Shown here: piece by piece, positions 55,186 to 64,000 of the stretch
Position numbering within the stretch: the first letter of the stretch is position 1
Layout of the letters: every line of letters begins with the position of its first letter
NCBI RefSeq assembly: GCF_901000735.1
Contig: NC_081545.1
Coordinates: 21,910,100 to 21,974,099 of the forward strand
Length of the DNA: 64,000 nucleotides
Origin: Corylus avellana
Lineage: Eukaryota > Streptophyta > Magnoliopsida > Fagales > Betulaceae
Direction: 5' to 3'
Made by a program: the position numbers and the translations under genes
Notes under the pieces: generated by a model
What the model saw: the letters and a program-made list of their open reading frames with translations, nothing else
What the model was told of the DNA's origin: nothing
Database searches by the model: none

Positions 55186-56590
55186 TAGCAAAATTTTCGG
55201 CCATGCTCAGATTGGTGCTTTTTGCACTCCATACCCCTTCACTACTAGCAATAAACATGTCGTCACAGTCACCTTTTGCCAACTCTTGAAAGAGGGGTCC
55301 CTTCATTTTCTCATCAAGACTGATATTGTTGGCGCTCTCCTACAATTGTAATGCCAACTGAAGGCCCCACACTACTTCGTTCATGGATGGCCTTTTGGTT
55401 CCATCATCAAGCAAACAATTCACTGCAATCTTACCAAATCTCTCCAAACACTCCGGTGTGATCGCACTCTTTAAAAACGGATCAACAATCTAATCAATTA
55501 TTTTGTTGTGATAACACTCTGGGGCCTATTGTACTAGATTCACTTGATTCTTCTCAACCGTACGAAGTAGCGGTGGCCTTGCGCATAATACTTCACACAA
55601 CACTACACCGAAAGAGTACACATCGGACTTTTCAATTAGATGTTGAAGCCGACAATACTCCGAATCCATATACCTAATGCTACCTTTGACCATTGTGCTT
55701 ACATGGGTCTTGGACATGGTGTTCGGCCCCATTTTGGACAGACCAAAATCCGAAACATTTGCTTCCCATTTTTCATCCAAAAGAATATTTGTCGTCTTCA
55801 CGTCACAATGAATGATCATGTGCTTTGCATTAGTGTGGAGGTATTGCAACCCATGGGCAGCACCGATGCAAACACTGAGCCGTTGCTTCCACGAAAGAGG
55901 ATTATCGGTGTCAGACAGATGATCACATAGGTTCCCAAGAGCCATGAAATCGTATACAAGGATCATCTTGCGGTCATCATTGTAATAGCCCATCAAAGAC
56001 ACAAGATGACGGTGTTGTAGCTGGGAGAGCATCGCAATCTCGGTGTGGAACTCTTGAGCCCCTTGCTTTGAACTGGATTTCAGCTATTTGATTGCAACTG
56101 GGGGGTTCCCACCATCAATGTACCCTTTATACATGTTGCCAAACCCTCCAACTCTTGTGATTAAAACCTCATCAAAATCATTTGTGGCGGTTTTGATTTC
56201 AGCAAACAAAAAGTTACGACATAATTCGGACGGTAGAGATGAGCCTTTTATCGTAGTTGACTTGGTCTTAGTGCAAGAAAATAGACCCCACCATGAAGTT
56301 TCACCGGTGGAGCTCACGTCCTAGGCTCTCTTACTCAGACAGAAAGTCACAAAACCAATTATAAAGAGTAGAGCAACGCTAAAAATTGCACCACCGATTA
56401 TTGCAATTCTCATTTTCAGATTATCTTTTGACTTCATCAATTGTTGACCTCCGGTTTCAACTGAAGACATCATCAGAACTGGGTCTGGGTTTGACCCGGC
56501 AAGACTACCATCGGAGTTGTTCAACTTGAATATTTCTGGGCTGTTCAAAATTGCATCAGCAGACGTTGGCCATGACTCATGACTTGTGAA
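55186..56590 (-). pseudogene. CrRLK1L (FERONIA-type) receptor kinase pseudogene, 5' truncated
   Basis: The minus strand encodes the end of the ectodomain (SPEIFKLNNSDGSLAGSNPDP), one membrane helix (IAIIGGAIFSVALLFIIGFV, about 56350-56420) and most of a Ser/Thr kinase of the CrRLK1L class. Kept motifs are [36 protein letters not shown] and [11 protein letters not shown]. Damage: a stop after the KRA of the juxtamembrane region (about 56321), a stop right after VAIK (about 56084), a stop after NLVQ (about 55526), another downstream, and the HRD arginine is replaced (HCD). The malectin-like ectodomain is missing beyond 56590. Such kinases sense cell-wall and peptide signals; this copy cannot. 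Confidence 0.85.
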
Positions 56591-56599
56591 TCATATAAT

Positions 56600-57474
56600 G
56601 GAAATGGGATAAAAAAAGTGAACTTTTAGAATTTTGACTAGCATGTTAATTATATCAACAGTGCTTATAACATTTCATCAATTGTGCAAAGAGAAAAAAC
56701 CCTAGAGAGAGTGCCGCATAGCTGGGGGGGAGCCCTCCCCCTCCTTTCCCTGACTCTTCCCCTTCTTTTTGCTTACTTTTATTTTGTTATAGGCTCAAGC
56801 ACCACTGTGTTGGGTGTGCCGTCCATCATTTTTGCTGTATCTTTTTCTGGGGTTAATGGGGCTCTTGGATCGGACTATTCAAAGCTCGATTTACGTCCCT
56901 CCGTCAGACCCACCTCGACACATGCCCCTCCACTGCGCACACTAGCCCCGCCCGCTTCCAACGGAACATGCCGCTTCTGGTTCTGGCAACCCTGTGACGG
57001 ATCAAGACTCGCACGCGCCTGCGCATAGTTTTTTCACACTCTGGCCATAATCATTCAGCAGCCTTCCTCCAGTAGTGTTTTGTGGACTTTTGTGCCTTTT
57101 TCTTTATTTATTTTTTTTCCAGTATTTTTCATTTTCCCAGTATTGTTTGGTCCTAGCCTGTTGAGTTGAGGATGTGAATAATTTCTTGGCTTGCAAATCG
57201 AGGATGATGAGTTTCGGTAGGAGGATGTTGCTACCTATATATCAGATTGAGTCTGTATGGAGCAAAAATGTTGTTACAACTGAAGATTAGTCATGAGTTA
57301 GTGGATATTGATGTCATAGATAGGTCTTGAATGTAAGATTGTTATGTATGTATCTATGATGTTGTAACCTTGTAGCTTCAGCTATGATTTTTTGAGAGCT
57401 TTATGCTCTGCGATGTAAGAGCTTTATGCTCGTGATTCTTCTTCAATTAATGAGACTAGAATGATTTTCCCTCC
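56600..57474 (+). other. GC-richer segment of unknown origin before LINE fragment
   Basis: It opens with AAAACCCTAGAGAGAG (56697-56712) and a C-rich stretch with a 114-codon frame (56684-57028, Pro/Ser/Ala-rich, no domain), then T-rich sequence and two AGAGCTTTATGCTC phrases. It resembles a transcribed untranslated region, perhaps the 5' leader of the LINE whose end follows, but this is inference. Confidence 0.3.
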
Positions 57475-58541
57475 AGAGCACGAGCAAGCAACTCTGCAGG
57501 GTCACAGTTCAGTGAAGTTTGGAGGCTTCTTTGGAAGCTACATATTCTTAATGCGGAGAAGACCTTTCTCTGGAGAGCCTGTCACGACATCCTCCCTACA
57601 AAAGAAAATCTGCATCGCAGAAAGATATTAAATGATCCACTTTTCCCAATCTGTGAGCTGGAAATTGAATCCAGTTATCATGCACTATGGGACTGCCCCT
57701 CTGCGCGGGACGTATGGAGCGTTTGCGGGAGAAAGCTTCAAAAGAGCGTCTTCAATGGGCCAGATTTTCTGGAGGTGGTCAGTGGGATCTTTCAAAAATG
57801 CGTAGAGGAGGATATACACCTCTTTGTTGGGATAGCAAGAAAAATATGGGCAAGAAGAAACGAAGTGGTCCATGGAGGTCCTTTTACCCACCCAACCCTC
57901 TTGGTCCAAAGTGCAAAGGAAGCTCTCAATGCTTTCAAAGCAGCCAATACGCAAGTAGATCATGGAGGAGAGGGGACTAGCAGGGGGCATGTTATTAAAT
58001 GGGCTGGACCTAGTCCAGGATGGATCAAACTCAACTGGGACGCCGCAGTGTGTACAAAACAGAGCATAATTGGCATGGGGGCTGTGGCTCAGGATGAGGT
58101 GGGCACTGTGGTGGCGGCACGTAGTCTGGTGGGGCGGGGTTCCTTGGATCCCTGTGCTGCGGAGGCGTGGGCCGGTGTTCAGGCTGCACGATGGGGACTA
58201 GAGATGGGGTTTAAGCTGATCCAGTTTGAAGGGGACGCCCGGAATGTGGTAGAAGCGTTCAACTCAAGCGTTCCGAACTGGAGCAAGATTGGGCATCTTG
58301 TGGAGGATATGCACCAGCTGTTAAACAACCTTTTTCAGTGGAAGGTAGACTTTATAGGTCCTGAAGGCAATCAGGCCGCTCATACTCTAGCCAAATTGGC
58401 AGTTTCTCATGGAGTAGACAGACTATGGTTGGGGGTTACCCCTGGTTGTATTCGAGAGATTGTTCATTCAGAGCAATCTGATCTTACAGCTTGATTATCC
58501 ATCAATAATATATGCACTCCATTTCAAAAAAAAAAAAAAAA
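57475..58541 (+). pseudogene. LINE ORF2 3' fragment: zinc-binding and RNase H domains
   Basis: One continuous frame (about 57487-58494) encodes the LINE zinc-binding region (FLWRACHDILPTKENL, then CELEIESSYHALWDC) and a full plant-type RNase H domain: WDAAV with the first Asp, AEAWAGVQAARWG with the Glu, FEGDARNVVEAF with the second Asp, and GNQAAHTLAKLA near the end. A poly(A) tail (58526-58541) follows a short 3' UTR. The missing upstream reverse transcriptase is typical 5' truncation. The lack of stops over 330 codons suggests a recent insertion. It belongs to the RNase H-bearing L1 group, unlike the element at 17045. Confidence 0.8.
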
Positions 58542-58593
58542 AGAAAAGAAACTAGCTTATACCCTGCGCTATGCGTGAGATTCTTTATTATAA

Positions 58594-58997
58594 GGGGTAA
58601 CTTTATTTTAAACCTTTGAATTATCATACGATTTGACAAGCACTCCCTACAATTCAAAACCTTTCAATTTGGACTCTTGAACTTTCAATTGCAATCAATT
58701 TGAACCCCTCCATCAGATTTAGCCATTAACTTCTAACGACAATACCTAAAAAGACTAAAATATCATTGATTTTCGTTTTAAAAAAAAAACCTTTTGACTG
58801 CATATTTTTTAATTTGGAATTTTATAAAAAATTCAAGGGTATAAACGTCAATGTCTCAATTTTAATGTTTAAAATCTGATGGAGGGGTTCAAATTAATTG
58901 CAATTAAAAGTTAAGGGATCCAAATTTAGAGGTTTTGAAGTTTAGGAGGACTTGTCAAATCGTGTGGTAATTCATGGGTTTAAAGTGAAGTTACCCC
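58594..58997. mobile_element. Mutator-type MITE with perfect 9 bp duplication
   Basis: A 404 bp element with ends GGGGTAACTTTATTTTAAAC and its inverted counterpart ending AGTTACCCC. Flanked by TTATTATAA (58585-58593 and 58998-59006). Long arms; no coding capacity. Confidence 0.85.
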
Positions 58998-59068
58998 TTA
59001 TTATAATTTAATTTTAAAATTTAAACACATCATTTTTCATTATAAGTTAAAAAGACGTATAAAAATAT

Positions 59069-59289
59069 GGACAGAGCTTTCCTCCAAACTGGGTTGGAGG
59101 AACTTCCTTCAACTCAATCTATAAAAATGACATGTGTCATTTTTTTTAATAATTTAATATTATTTATTCAAACTTTATCCCTACTATTAAAAAAATATGT
59201 GCATCTCACATGTTCAACTGACAGATGTCATTTTTATAGACTGAATTGGAGGAAATCCCTCCAACCTAGTTTAGAGGAAAACTCTATCC
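59069..59289. mobile_element. small MITE, relative of 49254-49496
   Basis: A 221 bp element with ends GGACAGAGCTTTCCTCC and GGAAAACTCTATCC and mirrored AAAATGACATGTGTCATTT-type motifs. No clear target duplication. The frame at 59067 is not a gene. Confidence 0.65.
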
Positions 59290-59599
59290 TATATCTCACA
59301 TTTTTAAATTAAAAAAAAAAAAAAAATTAAATCTATAAGTATAAATGATTTAAAATAGATAGTATAAAGAAAAAAAAAATTAGCAACAAGAATACATGGA
59401 TTATAATATAGTTAACGCAATTAATGATGCTAATTAATCACTTGGATTATATTGAAATATAATTAACGCAATTAATGATGTCATACAGATATATAGATAT
59501 AATTAATGCAATTAATGATGCTAATTAATGATCGATTTTTTTAAGGAAAAACCGGTTATAAATCCAAAGAAGGCAACTCCGGCGATCCTAGGGAACAAG
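59290..59599. other. AT-rich stretch with short direct repeats
   Basis: ATTAATGATGCTAATTAATC-type phrases recur near 59420, 59470 and 59510. No gene. Confidence 0.4.
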
Positions 59600-59624
59600 A
59601 TGGTGGGAGAGGGGCACTTCCATT

Positions 59625-60245
59625 ATGGAAGAGGAAAGCAATTATGGTGATGGAGCAGATATTGGGGAGAATTTCGGTGCATTTACTGAAGGGATTTCCA
59701 TTTTAACGCCAGCAATAAATCTTGCTGTTAAGGAAAAGAATAATGTGGCGATACAGGAGGAGCAGATTATTGAAGGAAATATCTTGCATGCGGTAAGGGA
59801 TTTGAAGTTAAAAGAGAAAGGAGATGGGGGCACTTTTAAAGTCGGTAATTATAGCGGAACTGGCGTGATTGAGAAAAAACTAAAAGAAAAAGCAAAGGAG
59901 GAGAGGAGGCCACCTGTACAAGGTAATGAGGCGCTAGTGGGTGGAACATATGGGGGGAATCTAAATGAGGTGTCACCTGAGGGTGGGTTTAACTAGGTCC
60001 ATGTGGGATAGACATGGAAATGACAAGTTAGGGCGGGACAACATAGGCCTTCTGAATCCATGCCAACTAGTTCGAAGGGAAAAAGAAAATCAGTAGGAAA
60101 TAATGGGGCTGAAAACGAAGACGTCAATCTAAGACTGGTTAGGATATTGAAGTACAATGGGAAAAATGCTTTCGTGTTGAGGGATGAGGAGGATGAAAAT
60201 GTCATTGGATTGGGTGTGGCGAGGACTGTCTCACAACCCCACTGA
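59625..60245 (+). pseudogene. LINE ORF1 C-terminal remnant
   Basis: Two open pieces in one broken frame (59625-59996 and 60060-60245) encode hydrophilic Lys/Glu-rich sequence without the DUF4283 or zinc-knuckle domain. I place it as the tail of ORF1 because ORF2 starts just downstream at an ATG (60251). Without the domains the assignment rests on position. Confidence 0.45.
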
Positions 60246-60250
60246 CCGAT

Positions 60251-63200
60251 ATGAAAATCCTATGGTGGAACTGTCGAGGGCTTGGGAACCCTGAGACAGT
60301 TTGAGAACTTTGCCATATGGTGAAGGAGAAGTGTCCCGACATGGTTTTCCTTATGGAAACCAAGTTATGAGGTAATAAAATGTCCACTATTAAACAGAGG
60401 ATGGGGTTCAGTAATATGTAGTAGTGGATTGTGTTGGGAGAAGTAGAGGGTTGGCTATGCTTTGGAAGGAAGAAGCAGGAATTGAAATTCAAAACTACAG
60501 CCATCGGCTCATAAATGCTGTTGTCACTCCTTTTAATATGACTCTATGGACCTTCACCGGTTTTTACGGTCACCTGGAGACACATAAGCGAAGTGAAGCA
60601 TGGGGTTTGTTGAACCTAAAATCAATGGCACCCGGCCCTTGGTTGTGTGCCAGTGATTTCAACGAAATTTTAGTCCAATTTGAAAAGGTTGGGGGTAGAA
60701 GACGATCCCATTATCTTATGGAGAATTTTAAAACTACTTTGAATTTTTGTGGCTTACTTGAACTTGAGTGCATGGGTCCCATTTTCACCTGGAATAATGG
60801 AAGAGATGGGGATGATTTTACTATGGAGATGTAAGACAGGGTGGTAGCCAACCAAGCTTGGCATGTTCTCTATCCCAACGTGGAGGCTTCTGTGGACGTG
60901 ACTATTTTTTCTGACCATCTTCCATTATCCATTAACCCTGATGGCAGTAGTAAGGCTTGAAGATGGGGGAGAGGCTTCCGATTTGAGGCTACTTGGGCAT
61001 AAAATAAGAAATGTAAAGAAGTCATTAAAAAATATGGAGGGTGAAGGCCACGGAGCAAGGAACTTGGCAGTCAGTGAAGGAAAATTGAAGGTTAGCAAAG
61101 GGGTTTTGAATGAGTGGCAAAGGGTGCAAGGCAGAAATGTGGGGCAGAAAATTCAGCAGCTGTCCGAACAGTTGCTGACCACCCAGACCCATCATGATGG
61201 TACAAATATGCCTCTCCTTCAAAAGCTTAAATTAGACCTGATCAATAAACAAGATGAGGATGATCTTTTCTAGCGACAGAGCGAAAGAAGATTGGATGAA
61301 GTTTGGGGATCAATATACACGGTATTTCCATGCATGTACGAATTAGGAAAAAAAAAAAAAAAAACAAGAAGCCCATTTGATTACTCGTATTACCGAAGAG
61401 CTGGGGCAACAGTGCGAGTCTCAAAATCTTATTGGGGATGCTTTTGTCCGTTATTTCCAAGGATTGTTCACTGCAGAAGGGCCTAGAAATATGGAGCATG
61501 TTTTGGAGGCCGTGGACCAGCAAGTGACACCAGCAATGAATGAGTCTCTGTTGAAAGAGTTCACACTCAAAGAAGTGGGGGTTGCATTGGATCAAATGGC
61601 TCCTTTCAAGGCGCCGGGTCCGAATGATTTCTCCGCATGTTTTTTTTTTCAAAAAAAAACTATGTTGCCATAGGTGGTGAGATTAGCCGTGTTGTAATTC
61701 ATATTTTGACTAATGGGTGCATGAATAAAGAGCTCAACTTAACCTATATTGCTTTAATTCCAAAAATTGCGAATCCTACTTGTGTCACTGAATTCCTCCC
61801 CATTAGTCTATGCAATGTGTTTTATAAGCTGTAAAATCTGTGCTCCTTGAGATTATTTCCCTAAATCAAAGTGCATTCATACCGGGCCGAGTTATTACGG
61901 ACAATATCTTGGCGGCTTATGAGATCCTTCATACCATGCACTCGAGAATGTGGCGGAAGGTTGGTCATATGGCGGTTAAACTCGACATGAGTAAAGCCTA
62001 TGACAAGGTGGGGTGGGACTTTTTGGAAGCTGTTATGTGTCGGTTGGGTTTCGATCTTTGATGGATCCAGATGATTATGATGTGTGGACTTATGAGGTCC
62101 TTGTCAATGGTACCCCTACGAGTCGGATCACCCCCACTAGGGGTATTCGACAAGGGGATCCTATCTCACCTTATCTTTTTTTGTTATGTGCAGAAGCTCT
62201 TAGCTCCCTTTTGACTCGGATGGAGAGCAGTGGTGAACTACTCGGAGTCCCAACCTCCAAAAAGGGACCTCGGTTAAGCCGTCTCTTTTTTTCTCAATGA
62301 CAACCAGTTGTTCTACACAGCTACTCCTCTACATTGGCAACGAATGACAAAAATTTTACATGCATATGAGTTGGCTTTGGGGCAGCGGCTAAGCCAAGCT
62401 AAAACTTCTATTTTTTTTTCAGCTGCAATACAACCCCAGAAACCCGGCAAGATATTTTGAGGTTGTTAGGGATCCCATCTACTCAAAGATATGACAAATA
62501 TCTTGGTTTGCCAGCTCTTGTGGGAAAATCTCGTAATCAGGCTTTCAAGAGTATTAAGGATAGAGTATGGAGGCAACTTGGTGATTGGAATTCGAAATTT
62601 TTGTCGCAAGCTGGGAAGGAGGTTTTGCTAAAAGTGGTGATCCAAGCCATACCGACGTATAGCATGAGCATATTCCTCCTTCCTAAGGGATTATGCTCCG
62701 AAATTAATTCTTTGATGCAGAAGTTTTGGTGGAGGCATCAAGAGAATGATTCGTGTATACATTGGATGAGGTGGAGTCAAATGGGGCTTTCCAAAGATCG
62801 TGGTGGTATGGATTTTAGAGAATTGGTGAGTTTCAACAAGGCTCTTTTGGCAAAACAATGTTGGCATCTGTTAAAGTCTCTTAAGAACCTTACGGTACGA
62901 ATCATAAAGGAGAAGTACTACCTCAATACCTCATTCATGGAAGCAAAATTGGGTACGAAACCGTCATTTGCTTGAAGAAGTATTCATGGAGCTAGAGATC
63001 TCATTGAGGTTGGGACGATTTGGAGAATTGGCAATGGTCAATCTGTAAGCATCTTGGGTGATAATTGGATCACAATACCCTAAACGTTTAGGATTCAATC
63101 TCCTTCGAAGGTGTTGAATTCGAATAGTAAGGTGTATGAGCTAATTGACTGGGAAAGGGTTTGGTTGGATCAAAATATGTTGACATGTATCTTCACAGCT

Positions 63201-63993
63201 GAGGAGGTTGCAGCTATCAACACCATACCAATCAGCCATACGGATCAGCTGGACCTCCAGATTTGGCGTTGTACTAAATCAGGTATTTTTTCAGTCAAAA
63301 GCGCTTATCATTTAACAAAGGAATTGGAAAGTAGGAAGAGTCTGGAAGGTTCTATTCAGAGAGAGGAGAGTATTTGTGGAAGATGATCTGGAAATTATCT
63401 ATCCCAAATGTAGGCAAAAAAATTTTCTGGAGAGCATGTCATAATTTATTGCTTACAAAGGATAATCTTCTTAGGAGGAAGGTGGTGAAGGAAAATTTTT
63501 GCCCGATTTGTGAGAAGGAGCTCAAAAAGGTTTTACATGCTATATGGGGTTGCCCAGCAGCTATGGATGTATGGGGTTGCAGTAAGAGAGTCTTTAAAAA
63601 ATGTGGTATCGAGGGCACTGACTTCATGCAGGTTGCGGAACACCTTCTGTCCAAATGTGGCATGGAAGATTTTGCATTGTTTGTGCAACTAGCTCGACAG
63701 ATATGGTTCCAAAGGAATAAGTGGATACATGAAGGAGTTTTTATCAGCCCAAATGTTATTATTCAGGAAACGGCTGTGCATGTAGCGGAATACAATCAGC
63801 TTCACGAGCAGAATTTATATGGGAACGCCGTGAACAGTAACGTTCATGGGAAGACTTGTCAGCTCCCACCCAAGGTTGGTACAAGAAAATTGAGATGTGG
63901 CTATTGATAAATCTCATGGAAGGGTGAGGATAGGTGTCGTGATTAGGGAGGAGAAGGGACGGGTAATTGTGGCCATGAGGAAGACAAGGATGG
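60251..63993 (+). pseudogene. LINE ORF2, degraded: endonuclease, reverse transcriptase, zinc-binding, RNase H start
   Basis: It begins MKILWWNCRGLGNPETV, a classic LINE endonuclease start, with METKL soon after and SDHLPLSI near 60918-60940. Reverse transcriptase motifs follow in several frames: APGPNDF, LTYIALIPKI, QSAFIPGRVITDNIL, VKLDMSKAYDKVGWDF and RGIRQGDPISPYLF. The catalytic FADD box near 62297-62320 is degraded (it reads about LNDN). Then come DKYLGLPALVGKSR, the zinc-binding CPICEKELKKVLHAIWGC (63501-63554) and the start of RNase H (IGVVIREEKGRVIVAM) at the window end. Many stops and shifts mark it as older than the 17045 LINE. Confidence 0.85.
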
Positions 63994-64000
63994 GAACAAT

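Larger units (their letters stand above)
59600..64000 (+). mobile_element. L1-type LINE with RNase H, heavily mutated, runs off window
   Basis: ORF1 remnant, then endonuclease, reverse transcriptase, zinc-binding domain and the start of RNase H, all on plus. The 5' end is set roughly where GC content rises near 59600. The 3' end lies beyond the window. Confidence 0.8.

Noticed and set aside
56684..57028. 114-codon plus frame with a hydrophobic start
   Set aside because: No recognised domain, Pro/Ser/Ala-rich tail, and position in probable untranslated LINE or transcript-derived sequence.

Overview
This window is nuclear DNA of a flowering plant. The evidence is a 19-exon plant-type mitochondrial GABA transaminase gene, plant receptor-kinase and ERD2-like relics, L1-type LINEs of the plant ORF1/ORF2 layout, Copia, Gypsy-like and TRIM LTR elements, SINE-like retroposons and many MITEs. 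Long introns and heavy transposon loading fit a woody eudicot, but the sequence alone does not name the species. I recognised no tRNA, rRNA or CRISPR array.

Layout. 1-1.5 kb: a collapsed minus-strand Copia element, a short SINE-like insertion, and a small intact single-exon gene for a secreted cysteine-rich protein (minus, 950-1420). 2-9.3 kb: two mirror-image copies of a Mutator-type MITE flank a decayed LTR retrotransposon field holding a Gag zinc knuckle, SIRE-like purine tracts and a 1.2 kb LTR. 10-16.8 kb: a GC-rich 10-11 bp minisatellite, two exon-like islands, a 1.7 kb inverted-repeat element, a broken transposon reading frame and a long Gypsy-like LTR. 17-22 kb: an L1 LINE with intact ORF1 and broken ORF2, then a SIRE-like LTR tail.

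23.7-39.05 kb: the one clear housekeeping gene, GABA transaminase on the minus strand. I traced all 19 exons with consistent phases to a 515-residue product. Its introns hold a MITE, a TRIM, a SINE-like element, a possible organelle-derived insert and several LINE pieces.

39-41 kb: upstream flank with a perfect 62 bp palindrome and a foldback cluster, then a MITE. 41.6-48.2 kb: a unit of about 2.1 kb in three tandem copies, the first split by a TAA-flanked MITE. 48-55 kb: smaller tandem duplications, several MITEs, an ERD2-like gene fragment and a 1.16 kb near-palindrome. 55-59.3 kb: a truncated CrRLK1L receptor-kinase pseudogene, a LINE 3' fragment with RNase H, and two MITEs. 59.6-64 kb: a second, heavily mutated LINE running off the window.

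Only two genes look functional: GABA transaminase (degradation of GABA in mitochondria) and the small cysteine-rich protein. The rest is mostly a layered record of transposition. I saw no convincing new multi-gene system. The most unusual structures are the foldback and palindrome elements, and the tandem array that preserves empty target sites.
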